From the NCBI GenBank assembly GCA_964488865.1, contig CAZAWR010000032.1:1-64000 (forward strand): a DNA stretch of 64,000 nucleotides, written 5' to 3'. Positions 16,413 through 26,500 of this stretch are shown in pieces. Each line of letters opens with the position of its first letter. The first letter of the stretch is position 1. A program made the translations under genes and the position numbers. The notes beneath the pieces were generated by a model. The model was not told the origin of the DNA and did not search any database. It saw only the letters and a list, made by a program, of their open reading frames with translations. Source of the stretch: MWCO01 sp964488865. Its GTDB lineage: Bacteria; Myxococcota_A; Polyangia; Polyangiales; Polyangiaceae.

Positions 16413-17783
16413 CTACGTGCCTGGGCTGAACACCAGGGGATAACTCACCGTGACGATTCCGCCATCGGGCGCGGGAAAGGTCGTCCTCTCGAATACCCGC
16501 ACGACACAGGCGACGACCTTTGGGTCCGGAAGGTCCGAACCGCTGTTCGCCGCGTTCGATACCGTTCCATCGCGGCCGATGACGAAGCGCACGGACACCC
16601 TCCCTTCGAGGGTGGGATTGCGATTCAACCCGTCGGCGTAGCATGCCCTGAACCGTCCCTGGTTCTGCCGCACAACGCGCTGGATCACTTCCGGCGGGAG
16701 GCGGCCGTTCACCGACGTAGCGCCCAATCGGATCTTTCCCTTCACGTCGCCACTGGGTTCGATCGGGTCAGGCATCGCGGGGCGCTCAGCCTTCGCCTCT
16801 TCCTCGGCGATGAGATCTGCCACCCTCTTCTTCTGGACCGGGTCGATCAGGAGCGGCGAATCCCGAAGCTCTTCCAGAGCTGCCTTGCGGTCCTTCACGG
16901 GCGATCCTCCCAACAGCCCAATCATCCCGAACTCGGCGGCCTCGCGCAGCGCGCGGGCGCGGGCGTCGAGCGCCGGAGGTTCCGCATTCCCCTCGGCTGG
17001 AAGCCTCTCCTCCGCAGTCGGCTTCTCCTCGGGTGCAGGGGCCACCCGTCCCGGATGGTCCGAGCAGTTGCCCAGCGAGCGGCGCTTCCCCGTGTCGATC
17101 TCCAACAACTTGTCGTCCACGCACTTGCCTGCGCGCTCGCGCGCCCCCGGTACATCCGCCTCGAGCTGCTCCGCCCCCCGCCACTGCAGTGCCGCCCCGA
17201 GGTTCTCGCACACGTCGCAGTCGGTTCTCGCCAGCATGGCCCCGAGCTGGCTATTCACCGACGTCCTCGCGCGCTCCCTGGCCGCATCTTCACTGGACGG
17301 CAGCCCTACCAGAGAAGAGACGGCGCCTAGCAACGCAAACCCGACCGCCAAGCCCACCGCAACGAGGTCGATCCCCGGACGCGCGCCGCTCTTCGTGCGC
17401 GCTCGCGCGGCCGAGATGCCTGCCGCGGCAAGACCGATCAGCAGAGGAAAGGCGAGGAACAACACCGCCACAACCGACACGTCGCGCGCCTCCGAGTACC
17501 CCTGGACGTAGATCCTCTCCATCATCGTCCAGTCGACGCTCGGTCCGGACAGCGCCTCGTCGACCTTTCCGCGCGAAAGCCAGGTGCCGATGCCGCCAAG
17601 CGACAGCCCCATGCCCGCGAAGAGCAAGCCTCCGGCAGCCACCCACAGCCACGCCCGCGATCGCCCCCACGCAAGCGAGCCGACGAGGGCCACCACACAG
17701 ACCATGAAGGCAACCAGCGCGCACAGGAGTATGCCGTACGCGTAGAAGCCCGCATTCTGAAAGGTCATCCAGAACGACGCCAT
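16413..17783 (-). CDS. AgmX/PglI C-terminal-domain membrane protein
   Basis: A 456-residue envelope protein. The N-terminal part has four hydrophobic helices (about 12-36, 42-65, 100-125, 140-165) in a layout reminiscent of MotA/ExbB-like proteins. A Pro/Glu-rich linker follows, then a C-terminal TonB-like domain (about 350-456: RQNQGRFRACYADGL, GRVSVRFVIGRDG, FPLVF-like end). That domain is the AgmX/PglI C-terminal type, known from adventurous gliding motility in Myxococcus and common in deltaproteobacterial energy-coupled envelope systems. It heads a two-gene operon with the membrane protein downstream. A motility role is not shown here. Confidence 0.82.
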   Translation of the reverse strand: MASFWMTFQNAGFYAYGILLCALVAFMVCVVALVGSLAWGRSRAWLWVAAGGLLFAGMGLSLGGIGTWLSRGKVDEALSGPSVDWTMMERIYVQGYSEARDVSVVAVLFLAFPLLIGLAAAGISAARARTKSGARPGIDLVAVGLAVGFALLGAVSSLVGLPSSEDAARERARTSVNSQLGAMLARTDCDVCENLGAALQWRGAEQLEADVPGARERAGKCVDDKLLEIDTGKRRSLGNCSDHPGRVAPAPEEKPTAEERLPAEGNAEPPALDARARALREAAEFGMIGLLGGSPVKDRKAALEELRDSPLLIDPVQKKRVADLIAEEEAKAERPAMPDPIEPSGDVKGKIRLGATSVNGRLPPEVIQRVVRQNQGRFRACYADGLNRNPTLEGRVSVRFVIGRDGTVSNAANSGSDLPDPKVVACVVRVFERTTFPAPDGGIVTVSYPLVFSPGT

Positions 17784-17858
17784 GGCGGGACTGTATCATG
17801 GGCGAGGTGGTTCTCGGTGCGATTGACCGCAGGCCGTGCTCGTTCGTATGTGTTGGTC

Positions 17859-18590
17859 ATGCCCACGATCACCCTGCACCAGTTCGGTCCCTTTCCGGGG
17901 GTCGACTCCGGTTCCCCGTTCTGCACGAAGGTTCATCGCGCCCTCGCGTTCAAAGGGATCGCGTACCGACCGAAGAACGCCGCAAGTCCAGCCGCCATCA
18001 AGAAGATCAACCCGAGGGGGAAGCTGCCCGTGCTCGCGATCGACGGACGCATGATCGCGGATTCGTCGGCGATACTCCGAGCGCTCGACGAGCTACAGCC
18101 ATCCCCAAGGCTCTACCCGGAAGGCGCAGCCGCCCGTGCCCGCGTCGACGTGCTCGAAGACTGGGCGGACGAGTCTCTGTACTGGTTCTGTGTGCACCAG
18201 CGGTGGGGTGTGGACGAGAACTTTCAACGGCTAGCGAAGGAGTTCACGTTCATCCCTGTGGCGTTGCGATGGCTCGTCCCTTCGATGATCCGGCGGGGTG
18301 TGGTCAAGTCTCTGTTCGCGCAGGGTCTGGGAAGACTGACCCAGGACGAGGTGCTTGCGCAGCTCGAGGCGCGCCTGGACATGTTGGTGGGGCTTCTGGG
18401 GCAGGACCCGTTCTTCTGCGGAGACGCTCCGACGGCAGCGGACTTCGCGATCTTCGGTCCGCTGCAGGGGCTCCGCCAGGAGATGACGCCCGCCGCCCGC
18501 CAGCGTGTGGACGCCCGCGCCTCGCTCGTGGCCTGGATGAAGCGCGTGGACGAGGCCGCGCACGGAGAGCACACAGCGCCTGTGACGTGA
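17859..18590 (+). CDS. Glutathione S-transferase family protein
   Basis: A 243-residue GST-like protein. The start ATG 17859 gives the thioredoxin-fold N-terminus directly (MPTITLHQFGPF); the cis-proline region reads GKLPVLAIDGRMIADSSAI, the usual glutathione-binding strand and loop. The C-terminal helical domain follows (about 95-235), including GDAPTAADFAIFGPL, a standard GST signature. It is cytoplasmic and its substrate is unknown. It is divergent from the AgmX-domain gene. Confidence 0.85.
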   Translation: MPTITLHQFGPFPGVDSGSPFCTKVHRALAFKGIAYRPKNAASPAAIKKINPRGKLPVLAIDGRMIADSSAILRALDELQPSPRLYPEGAAARARVDVLEDWADESLYWFCVHQRWGVDENFQRLAKEFTFIPVALRWLVPSMIRRGVVKSLFAQGLGRLTQDEVLAQLEARLDMLVGLLGQDPFFCGDAPTAADFAIFGPLQGLRQEMTPAARQRVDARASLVAWMKRVDEAAHGEHTAPVT

Positions 18591-18630
18591 GCCGAGGCGA
18601 CGTGCCTGGTCTCCGCACCAACCCCCAACC

Positions 18631-18663
18631 CTTCTGTGCCTTCTGCGTCCTCTGTGGTTTTCC
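18631..18663. repeat. Dispersed intergenic repeat A, copy 3
   Basis: Identical over about 32 bp to 8035-8066, and located between the convergent GST and lipoprotein gene ends. Confidence 0.8.
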
Positions 18664-18677
18664 GGGCTCGGGCCGTC

Positions 18678-19217
18678 CTATCGGGCCGGTTCGCCCCACG
18701 ACCCATACGCGTCGAGCGCCGGGTCGTCCACGCCCTCGAAGTGCCACACGCCATCGACCTTGCGGAACACCACGACGGCCGCTCGCTTGGCGTCGATCTC
18801 CGCATACTTCGCGCGCGCCTCGTCGCCCTTCACGCGCACGTCGTCGATCTCGTCGTCCCAGCCATCGACCGCCCTCCAGCTCCACCCGTCGGCCTCGAAC
18901 AGCTTCTGGTGCATCGCCTCCCCGGTCTGCAGGGATCGGGTCATCTGCGGTCGAGCTCCCGGCGCAGCCATGAGCACCAGCGCCTCGGTGTCCTTGTTCC
19001 TCACGAACCCGAGGACCTTCTGCGCCAGCGGAATCAACCTGTCCCGTTCGTTCGTCGGCAACGTCGACGCGGGAAGCGGGGCACTCGACAAGGCCGGAGC
19101 TTCCTTTCCAGCGGCGCTCTCTCCAGCGGGAGCCGCGTCGGACTTCGCGCCCTTGCAGCCGCCGACGAAGCACGCGATCAGACAGGCCACCACCCACGAG
19201 GTTCGACGAGGGATCAT
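18678..19217 (-). CDS. Small lipoprotein of unknown function
   Basis: A 179-residue lipoprotein with a signal peptide ending CFVGGC, an Ala/Ser-rich linker (about 25-50) and a C-terminal alpha/beta domain (RLIPLAQKVLGFV, VLMAAPGARPQ, VVFRKVDGVWHFEG). The ending resembles the strand pattern of NTF2/DUF4440-like folds, but this is only an impression. No catalytic motif is seen. Likely periplasmic and membrane-anchored. Confidence 0.65.
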   Translation of the reverse strand: MIPRRTSWVVACLIACFVGGCKGAKSDAAPAGESAAGKEAPALSSAPLPASTLPTNERDRLIPLAQKVLGFVRNKDTEALVLMAAPGARPQMTRSLQTGEAMHQKLFEADGWSWRAVDGWDDEIDDVRVKGDEARAKYAEIDAKRAAVVVFRKVDGVWHFEGVDDPALDAYGSWGEPAR

Positions 19218-19316
19218 ACGGCCACGCTAGGAGCGCTCCCGTCAGCTCGTCAACCGAGGCACGCTCGTGAGGCCCCTTTCGGCGCGGGTTGTTGCACGCT
19301 CGCAACGGTCGCGTGC

Positions 19317-20363
19317 TCACGTGCGATACGGCCGCCCCGACGACGAGAGGCCGAACGCGTTCGCGAACAGGACCTTCGACACGTCTCGCGCCTTCTGCAT
19401 GTCGCGCAGCAACGACTCGGGGTCTGCGCCTTCACGGAATGCCACCTTCAGCCCCCCCTCGTTTACCGTCACCTCACCCCGCCGAGACAGATCCAGAAGG
19501 GTCTCGACGGACTGCTCGCACAGCAGACGACGCAACGAGGCTTCGTCGTGGAAGCGCAGCTCGAAGGCCTCGTCGAACGCGGCGTTGCCGACCTTCGGGT
19601 CGCCCGCCCCGAACCAGTCGGCGACGCGATTTCGGAGCTTCGCCGGCCGAATCTCGAACGCGAACGGCAGAGGCGCTTCGAAGTCCACCCGAAGCGCGAA
19701 CTCGTACGCGAGGGGACGGCACCGGATCGCCGTGAGGCTCACGGCAGCTCCGCCCAGCAATCCGAAAATGGATAGTGGGCATCGCTCCACGGTCAAGCTT
19801 TCTCTGTCCGCGAGCCCGACCCATGCTTGCTCGTAGGGCGCGAGCGGCGAGGCGACAGGCACGGCTTGCCGGGAGATCTGCACGAGGGACGCGAGCTCCT
19901 CGGTCCACCGGAACATCCGGATCAGGGTCTCCGAGCGTGCGTCGCCGAACAGCTCTCGATAGGGGTCCACCGCACGGACCAGGACCTCCTCGTCCGTCAA
20001 CACGGCTCCAAGAAAACGCGGGGAGAGCGCCTGGCGCAGGGTGTCCCCGAGGAACGCTTGGGCCCTATCGGGCTCGTCGGCATCCACCGAGAGCGGTTGG
20101 TAGGGGTCGATCTGCTCCCGCACCACCCGCAACCCCAAGTCGAGCCGAGGAGCGAAGGGCGAGCGCACCTCGACCGCGATCCCTTGGCTGGGGAGGGCCG
20201 GAATGAGCGCACGGACAGGGAATCCGGAGAGCGATCCGGTGACCTCAAAGGCACCGAGCCGCCTGCCGACGAGGTGGAGTCCTAGCTGAACGGCAACGCC
20301 CTCGACGTCCGCCCACCCGATCGCTCCGAGCAGATCCATGGGCGGATCGTACCACTGCGGCAT
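19317..20363 (-). CDS. Hypothetical protein downstream of uvrA
   Basis: A 348-residue protein with no recognised family. It is cytoplasmic by sequence: no signal peptide, and only one moderately hydrophobic segment (SIFGLLGGAAVSLTAI). It starts at ATG 20363, ten bases after the uvrA stop codon, so it is probably cotranscribed with uvrA. ATG 20339 (MDLLGAIG) is an alternative. Two mixed alpha/beta halves can be seen, with strands such as VEVRSPFAPRLDLGLRVV and ALRVDFEAPLPFAFEI. The shape recalls general DUF-type proteins of myxobacterial genomes. Confidence 0.6.
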   Translation of the reverse strand: MPQWYDPPMDLLGAIGWADVEGVAVQLGLHLVGRRLGAFEVTGSLSGFPVRALIPALPSQGIAVEVRSPFAPRLDLGLRVVREQIDPYQPLSVDADEPDRAQAFLGDTLRQALSPRFLGAVLTDEEVLVRAVDPYRELFGDARSETLIRMFRWTEELASLVQISRQAVPVASPLAPYEQAWVGLADRESLTVERCPLSIFGLLGGAAVSLTAIRCRPLAYEFALRVDFEAPLPFAFEIRPAKLRNRVADWFGAGDPKVGNAAFDEAFELRFHDEASLRRLLCEQSVETLLDLSRRGEVTVNEGGLKVAFREGADPESLLRDMQKARDVSKVLFANAFGLSSSGRPYRT

Positions 20364-20373
20364 GCCAAAAAGG

Positions 20374-23196
20374 TCAGCGCGCGAGCACCCGGGCGAGCAC
20401 CTCGCCCGTGAGCGAATTGGGGTGCTTCGCCACCCGCTCGGGGGTTCCCTGCACGAGGACACGTCCCCCCTGCTCACCTCCCTCCGGCCCAAGGTCAATG
20501 ACGTGATCCGCGCACTTGATCACGTCGAGGTTGTGCTCGATGACCACCACCGTGTTGCCCGCGTCCACGAGACGGCCCAGCACCCCGAGCAGCTTCTGGA
20601 TGTCCTCGAAGTGAAGCCCCGTGGTGGGCTCGTCGAGGATGTACAAGGTCTTGCCCGTGTCGGTTCTCGCCAGCTCACGGCTGAGCTTCACGCGCTGCGC
20701 TTCCCCTCCCGAAAGCGTGGGCGCGGGCTGTCCCAGCTTCACATAGTCCAGCCCCACGTCGCATAGCGTCTGGAGAATCCGGGCGAGCTTCGGGTGGGCC
20801 GAAAACACCTCCCGCGCCCGAAGGACCGGCAACGCCAGCACGTCCGCGATGCTCATCCCCCGGTAGTGAACGCGAAGGGTCGCCTCGTTGTACCGCTTCC
20901 CCTCGCACACCTCGCACGGCACGTACACGTCGGGCAAGAAGTGCATTTCCACCCGCTTCACCCCGTCCCCCTCGCACGCTTCGCACCGCCCCCCGCGCAC
21001 GTTGAACGAAAACCGACCCGGGCCAAAGCCGAAGGCGCGCGCCTCTTGCGTCCGTGCGAAGAGGTCACGCACCAGGTCGAATGCCTTCGTGTACGTTGCA
21101 GGGTTCGACCGCGGCGTCCTACCGATCGGGCTCTGGTCGATGTGTATGCACTTGTCGATCGCTTCGAGCCCGTCGATGCCGTCGTGTGCCCCGACCGGGA
21201 CCTTGGCCTGGTGCAGGTTGCGCGCCAGCGCTGGGTGAAGAATGCCTGTCACGAGCGAGCTCTTGCCCGCCCCCGAGACCCCGGTGACCGTGATGAACGT
21301 GCCGAGAGGAAAGGCCACGTCGATGCCCTTGAGGTTGTTGGCGCGCGCCCCGCGTACGACAAGCGTCCCCCGCCCTCGCCTCCTTCGAGCCGGCACCTCG
21401 ATGCGCTTGGTCCCCGAGACGTAGAGCCCCGTCGACGTGGAGCTGCGCAACAGGTCCTCGGACGATCCGGAGAACACCACACGCCCCCCCTGCTCCCCCG
21501 CCCCCGGACCGAAGTCCACGACGTGGTCCGCGTGCAACATCATCTCCGCATCGTGCTCGACCACGATGACCGTGTTGCCGGCATCCCGCAGACGCTCCAG
21601 CGTCCGGATGAGACGCAGATTGTCCCGCGCGTGCAGACCGATGGACGGCTCGTCGAGCACGTACATCACGCCAGACAGTTCGCTTCCCAGCTGGCTGGCC
21701 AGACGGATCCGCTGCGCCTCTCCGCCGGACAAGGAGGGTCCGCCACGGTCCAGCGTGAGGTAGCCCAGCCCCACGGACCGCAAGAAGTCGAGCCGCCCCA
21801 CGATCTCCCGGAGCAGCTCCCGCGCCACGACGGCATGCTGTCCCTCGAGGGATAGTGCACCAAAGTGGGAACGGGCCAGGTCCACGGACATCCGCACGAC
21901 CTCGTCGATATCGTGGCTCTGCACTCGCACGGCGAGCGACTCGGGGCGCAACCGCCGCCCCCCGCAGTCCGAGCACTCGGCGTCGGAGAAGTACTTCTGG
22001 TAGTACTGGCGCATCGCCTCGGACTTCGTCTCGGAGTAGCGACGGAGCAAGGTGTTGAGCACACCTTCGAACTCGATGGACCACTTGCCGGCCCCTGCAC
22101 GGTTGCGATGCTCGACCTCGATGCGCCGGCCCCCCGTGCCACGCAGGACGATCTCCCGCTGCTTGCGCGGGAGATCCTTCCACGGCCGGTCGAAGTCGAT
22201 CCCGTAGGCCCGCTCGAGGCCAGCAAAGATCTCGTAGCTCCACCCCTCCCCTCGCTCCATCACAGAGGCCCAGGGCTCGATGGCACCCTGACGAATGGAC
22301 AGAGATTCGTCGGGCACCACCAGTCTCGGGTCCATCTCCATGCGGCGGCCGATGCCGTGACACGTGGGGCACATGCCCAGAGGACTGTTGAAAGAAAAGC
22401 TCTGGGGCGACAAGTCCGGAAGGCCGATGCCGCACGCCATGCAGGCGCGACGCTGGCTGAGACGGACGGGAGGCACGCTGTCGTGGGGGCAAACCACCAT
22501 CAGGGAGCCTTCCCCCTCGCGCATGGCGGACTCGACCGAATCCGTCAGACGAGCCAGGTCAGCGGTGTGGGGGTTGAGCCGGTCCACTACCAGCTCGACG
22601 GTGTGCTTGCGCGACTTCGAGAGACCGGTCAGGTGCTCGAGGCGCTCGAGCTTGCCGTCGACGCGTACGCGCACGAAGCCCCTCTCCCGCATGCTCGCCA
22701 TCAGGTCTCGGAGCTCGCCCTTGCGGTTGTCCACGAGGGGGGCGAGGATCATCACGTTCCGGTCCATGCGTCGAAGCTCGTGAACCACTTGCTCGGCGGA
22801 GAGCGGCGTCACGATCTCGTGGCAAAGGGGGCAGTGCTGGGTCCCCACGCGCGCGTACAGGACGCGCAGGTAGTCGTAGATCTCGGTGATGGTGCCGACG
22901 GTGGACCGAGGGTTGCTGGACGCGGTCTTCTGCTCGATGGCGATGGTGGGGCTGAGGCCACGAAGGCTCTCGAAGGCGGGCTTCTCCATTTGGCCGAGGA
23001 ACTGCCTTGCATAGGAGGAGAGGCTCTCGACGTACCGGCGCTGCCCCTCGGCGTAGAGGGTGTCGAAGGCGAGGGAGGTCTTGCCCGAGCCACTGACGCC
23101 GGTGAACACGATCAGCTTCTTCTTGGGGATGCTGAGGTGGTCGATGCGGAGATTGTGCTGGCGTGCGCCGCGAATCTCGATGCACTCGGGCTCCAT
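20374..23196 (-). CDS. uvrA: Excinuclease ABC subunit A
   Basis: Full-length UvrA, 940 residues, the damage-recognition ATPase of nucleotide excision repair; it forms a dimer and loads UvrB on lesions. Walker A motifs are GVSGSGKTS near the N-terminus and GVSGAGKSS in the second half. Two ABC signature segments (LSGGEAQR) are present. Zinc cysteines occur as CMACG...CPTC and CEACEGDG...CEVC. The start is taken as ATG 23196 (MEPECIEIRGARQHNL), matching the family N-terminus; two upstream ATGs in frame add 8 to 12 residues. The 348-residue gene follows within ten bases. Confidence 0.97.
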   Translation of the reverse strand: MEPECIEIRGARQHNLRIDHLSIPKKKLIVFTGVSGSGKTSLAFDTLYAEGQRRYVESLSSYARQFLGQMEKPAFESLRGLSPTIAIEQKTASSNPRSTVGTITEIYDYLRVLYARVGTQHCPLCHEIVTPLSAEQVVHELRRMDRNVMILAPLVDNRKGELRDLMASMRERGFVRVRVDGKLERLEHLTGLSKSRKHTVELVVDRLNPHTADLARLTDSVESAMREGEGSLMVVCPHDSVPPVRLSQRRACMACGIGLPDLSPQSFSFNSPLGMCPTCHGIGRRMEMDPRLVVPDESLSIRQGAIEPWASVMERGEGWSYEIFAGLERAYGIDFDRPWKDLPRKQREIVLRGTGGRRIEVEHRNRAGAGKWSIEFEGVLNTLLRRYSETKSEAMRQYYQKYFSDAECSDCGGRRLRPESLAVRVQSHDIDEVVRMSVDLARSHFGALSLEGQHAVVARELLREIVGRLDFLRSVGLGYLTLDRGGPSLSGGEAQRIRLASQLGSELSGVMYVLDEPSIGLHARDNLRLIRTLERLRDAGNTVIVVEHDAEMMLHADHVVDFGPGAGEQGGRVVFSGSSEDLLRSSTSTGLYVSGTKRIEVPARRRRGRGTLVVRGARANNLKGIDVAFPLGTFITVTGVSGAGKSSLVTGILHPALARNLHQAKVPVGAHDGIDGLEAIDKCIHIDQSPIGRTPRSNPATYTKAFDLVRDLFARTQEARAFGFGPGRFSFNVRGGRCEACEGDGVKRVEMHFLPDVYVPCEVCEGKRYNEATLRVHYRGMSIADVLALPVLRAREVFSAHPKLARILQTLCDVGLDYVKLGQPAPTLSGGEAQRVKLSRELARTDTGKTLYILDEPTTGLHFEDIQKLLGVLGRLVDAGNTVVVIEHNLDVIKCADHVIDLGPEGGEQGGRVLVQGTPERVAKHPNSLTGEVLARVLAR

Positions 23197-23243
23197 GGAT
23201 GCTCTCATACTGAAAACTTGTTCAGGCCACAAGTCGCCGCGGG

Positions 23244-23310
23244 CCCAGATCCGGAGCCTTCGGAGTTGGCCGCAGATTCCGCGGAGAACCGCAGATGGTT
23301 TCGTTGTTTG
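23244..23310. repeat. Composite intergenic repeat B, copy 1
   Basis: Two shared pieces: CCCAGATCCGGAGCCTTCGG (23244-23263) and CCGCAGATTCCGCGGAGAAC plus CGCAGATGGTTTC (23270-23303). Both recur at 47723-47830, the second in inverted orientation. The stretch 23197-23511 holds no gene. Confidence 0.7.
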
Positions 23311-23452
23311 TGCGGATGTGGGTGGCTGCGTAGCGACGGGTTGTGCGTCCGAAGGAACGCATGCTGACCGCCGCGCCTGGCAGGAGGGGCGGTTCGTGAG
23401 AAGGTTGGCGGGTAAGAGTCGCCAACCCGACAGCGGACAGCGAAGCCTCTGG

Positions 23453-23483
23453 CTTCTGTGGTCTCTGCGCCTTCTGTGGTTTC
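23453..23483. repeat. Dispersed intergenic repeat A, copy 4 (diverged)
   Basis: CTTCTGTGGTCTCTGCGCC then TTCTGTGGTTTC, a diverged member of the repeat seen at 8035, 10779 and 18631, here just downstream of the PATAN regulator. Confidence 0.65.
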
Positions 23484-23511
23484 TCCCGACGCGAACCCCG
23501 TCGTTCGCCCC

Positions 23512-26500
23512 TCAGCGACTGCGCTGCTTCGCACGCAGGAGGCGAGCCTCGGCCTGGGCTTCCCGGTGGTCGGGGTTGATGGCGAGCAACTGATCGAGGT
23601 CGCTGAGGGCCGGGTCCACCTTGCCGGCACGCCGGAACAACTTGGACCGGTAGAGCAGCGCGAGCTCGCAGCGGGGGTGCCTCCTCAGGAGGTTCGTCAA
23701 TGCAGCGATGCTCTCGCCCAGCGCGTTGGGGCGCGGCGAGGACGCACGGATCCAGGCGATCAAGGCGGCATGGTCTTCCGCGTCGGGGTTGTATTCCGCC
23801 GCTTGCCGGGCCAGACGCTCCGCCCTCGCGAGGTCGCCTCGCTTCAGGGCCTCCTGTGCGGCGAGAAAGTCCGCCGCTGCGCGCTGCTTGTCCTCGTCCG
23901 AGGCGGGAGGGGAAGCGGGCACGGTGGGCGTGCGACGGACCGAGCTCGGAGGGGTCGAAGCAGGGGCCGAGGCGGGCGCCGGGTCCTGCTGCGCGTCGAG
24001 GCCGGGCCAACTCGGCCGAGACGCACGAAGCGGAGGTGGCCTGGGCACGGGCAGCGGGTTGGCAACCTGCGCCTGCGTCTGTTGAAACCTCTGACTCACA
24101 GGCTGCACCGGCTGGGACGAGGGCGCCGCCCCATACGATGGTGGCACAGGAGACCGCTCGTTCGTCGGCTCGGGTCGCAGGGCAGCGGCCGCGGGATACG
24201 GCAGCGACACGGGGGAGCGCTCACTCGACGGTGGCGCCTGCTGGGACGCCGGGCTGGCCCCAAAGGTCTGTGCTGGTACGAAGCTCACGCGCATGCCGCT
24301 CGTAGAGGGCGGGTCCGACGGAGGAGGCCGACTGGGCCGGGCGCTCACCGGAGGATCGAGCTGCGAGCGTCGCGCCCCTACGAAGCGCATGGGCGGCTTC
24401 TGCTGCTTGCGGAACTGGAACTGCCGCGTGATCGCGAGCGCATAGACCAAGGAGTTGACGTCGTCCTGGCGGGCGAGGCGCTGCCCGTGCAGATCGCGCA
24501 ACGTCAAGCCTCCCGCCACGATCGCGTTGAGCACCGCCACTTCACCGTCGGTGGTCGCCAGACGCGCGAGGTCACACTCGGCGTGAAGACGGAGCTCTTG
24601 ATCCACGATCTTGTGCAGCGCGCCACGGATGCGGCGACGATCTTGCCAGGCCCTCGCCACGGCCAGGATCACACTCAGCGCGTTGGCGGGGAAGAGGTCA
24701 TCGCCAGCCCAGGTGGCCAGCAGGTTGGTGCCTCGGTAATAGGCGTAGCGTGCGTCCTCGGGAAGGTTGGCCAGCCCCACGATCTTGGCCGTGACCTGGC
24801 TTTCCAGAGCGTGAATCACCGCACCACGGCTCGAGAGGTTGTCCACGATGAGATACTCACCGAGCAGCGCGCCGATCTCCTGGGCCGTCGACACCGCCAA
24901 GTCGACCTGGTCCGGGGACAGCTGCCCCGCGGCGACCAAGAGCTCGCCGAGCTGCGCCATGGGACGACCCGTTCGCATCTTGGCTGCCGCCCCATTCTCG
25001 AAGTACGCCACGTGCTGGACGCCGTCGGGCTCCTGAAACACGACCGTGCCGGTCGCTTGGTGGTCGAGCATGTACGTGAGCACGTGGATGAGGGGAGTCC
25101 CACCCAGCTTCCCGCGCGCCGTGGGCTCGAGCCCCGCCGGCACGATGGACTCGTCGGAGGCCTGCCCCGGCTCAGGCGGCGCATCGGGCCGGAACGAGAT
25201 GGCCGCCTTCATGTCGGTGATCACCGCCTGCGCCACCGCGGAGGGACTGGTCGCGAGCGACGGGTAGGACTCGTAGGAGAGCTCGTCGTCGTCCTGATCG
25301 GGTGCGTTCGTGACAGTGGGATCGACGTGGGCGATGAGGGGGGCGCGCTGCGAATCGGAGAGTGGCACCGCGGGGCGGCCCTGGAGGGTGGAGCGCATGG
25401 GAGCGCGGTCCTGGCCGGGGATCTGGAGCTGCCGGGTGGCGAAGAGCATGTACAGAAACGCGCTGATGCCGCGGTCGGCAGACAAGCTGTTGCCGTAGAG
25501 CTCGAGCAGGGAGACCTCGCGGGTGCGGATGATGGACACGACCCGGTCTTCTTCGGGCGTGAGCACGATGCCTTCGAGCGCCGCCTTGGGGTGAAGACGG
25601 ATGGGGTTCTCCTTCAATCGCATCAAGTTGGAGATGATGCGATCGTGGTCGTTCCAGGACCGCATGGCGCACAGGATCGCACCGAGCGGCTCGCAGGGGG
25701 TCATGTCCCCCCCCCAGGAAGCGAGCAGGTTCTGGTCGCGGTAGAACTCGTAGCGCGTCTCGCCCGGAAGCTTGGCCAGCCACTCGAGCCGGTGGATGAC
25801 CTGGGACCTGAGCGCCTGGTCCACCGCCACCCGGGTCACGAGCCGGTTGCGCACCAGGTAGTCGCCGAGCAAGCTCGTATGCTCTTGGGCAGCGCGCACC
25901 ATCGCGTCGAGGGCCGCCGGGGGCAACATTCGCGCCGCGATGAGCTCCTCGCCCAGCATCGCCACGGGATGCTCCGTGCGCACCTTGGCCGGCGCGCCAC
26001 GGTCGAAGAACACGCAATGCTCGCGCCCCTCCGGGTCGAGGACCACCATCGAGCCGGACAACTCGCGGTCCAGCACGTACACCAGCACATGCACGAGGGG
26101 CGTCTTGGCGAGATCCCCCTGCGCCGTAGGAGGGATGCCCGCCTGCTCGCGCAGCTTCGCACCCGTCACCTCAGGAGGAGCCGAGCCGCGCTGGAAGAAG
26201 ATGGTCCCCGCCTCGTCTTCGTCCGCTTCCTCCTCCGGGACCGCTTCGTTCTGCTCCCCGTACGGCGACGGCTCGTAGAGGGTGCGCTCGTCCTCGTCCT
26301 GCGGCTCGGGAGGCGGCTGAGGCCGAGCCCGAGCCGTGGGGGGTGGAGCGGTCGGCATCGCCTGCCTCGCTTTGAGCGAGGCGGGCACGGTCTGCCGCAG
26401 CGGGTCGTCCCTCACAGGACGGGTCACCGGGGGAGGAGCGTCGTGCCACCCCAGGGAACGGCTCGCACTGTTGGACAGGGCGCTCTGGCCGGAGTCCTCG

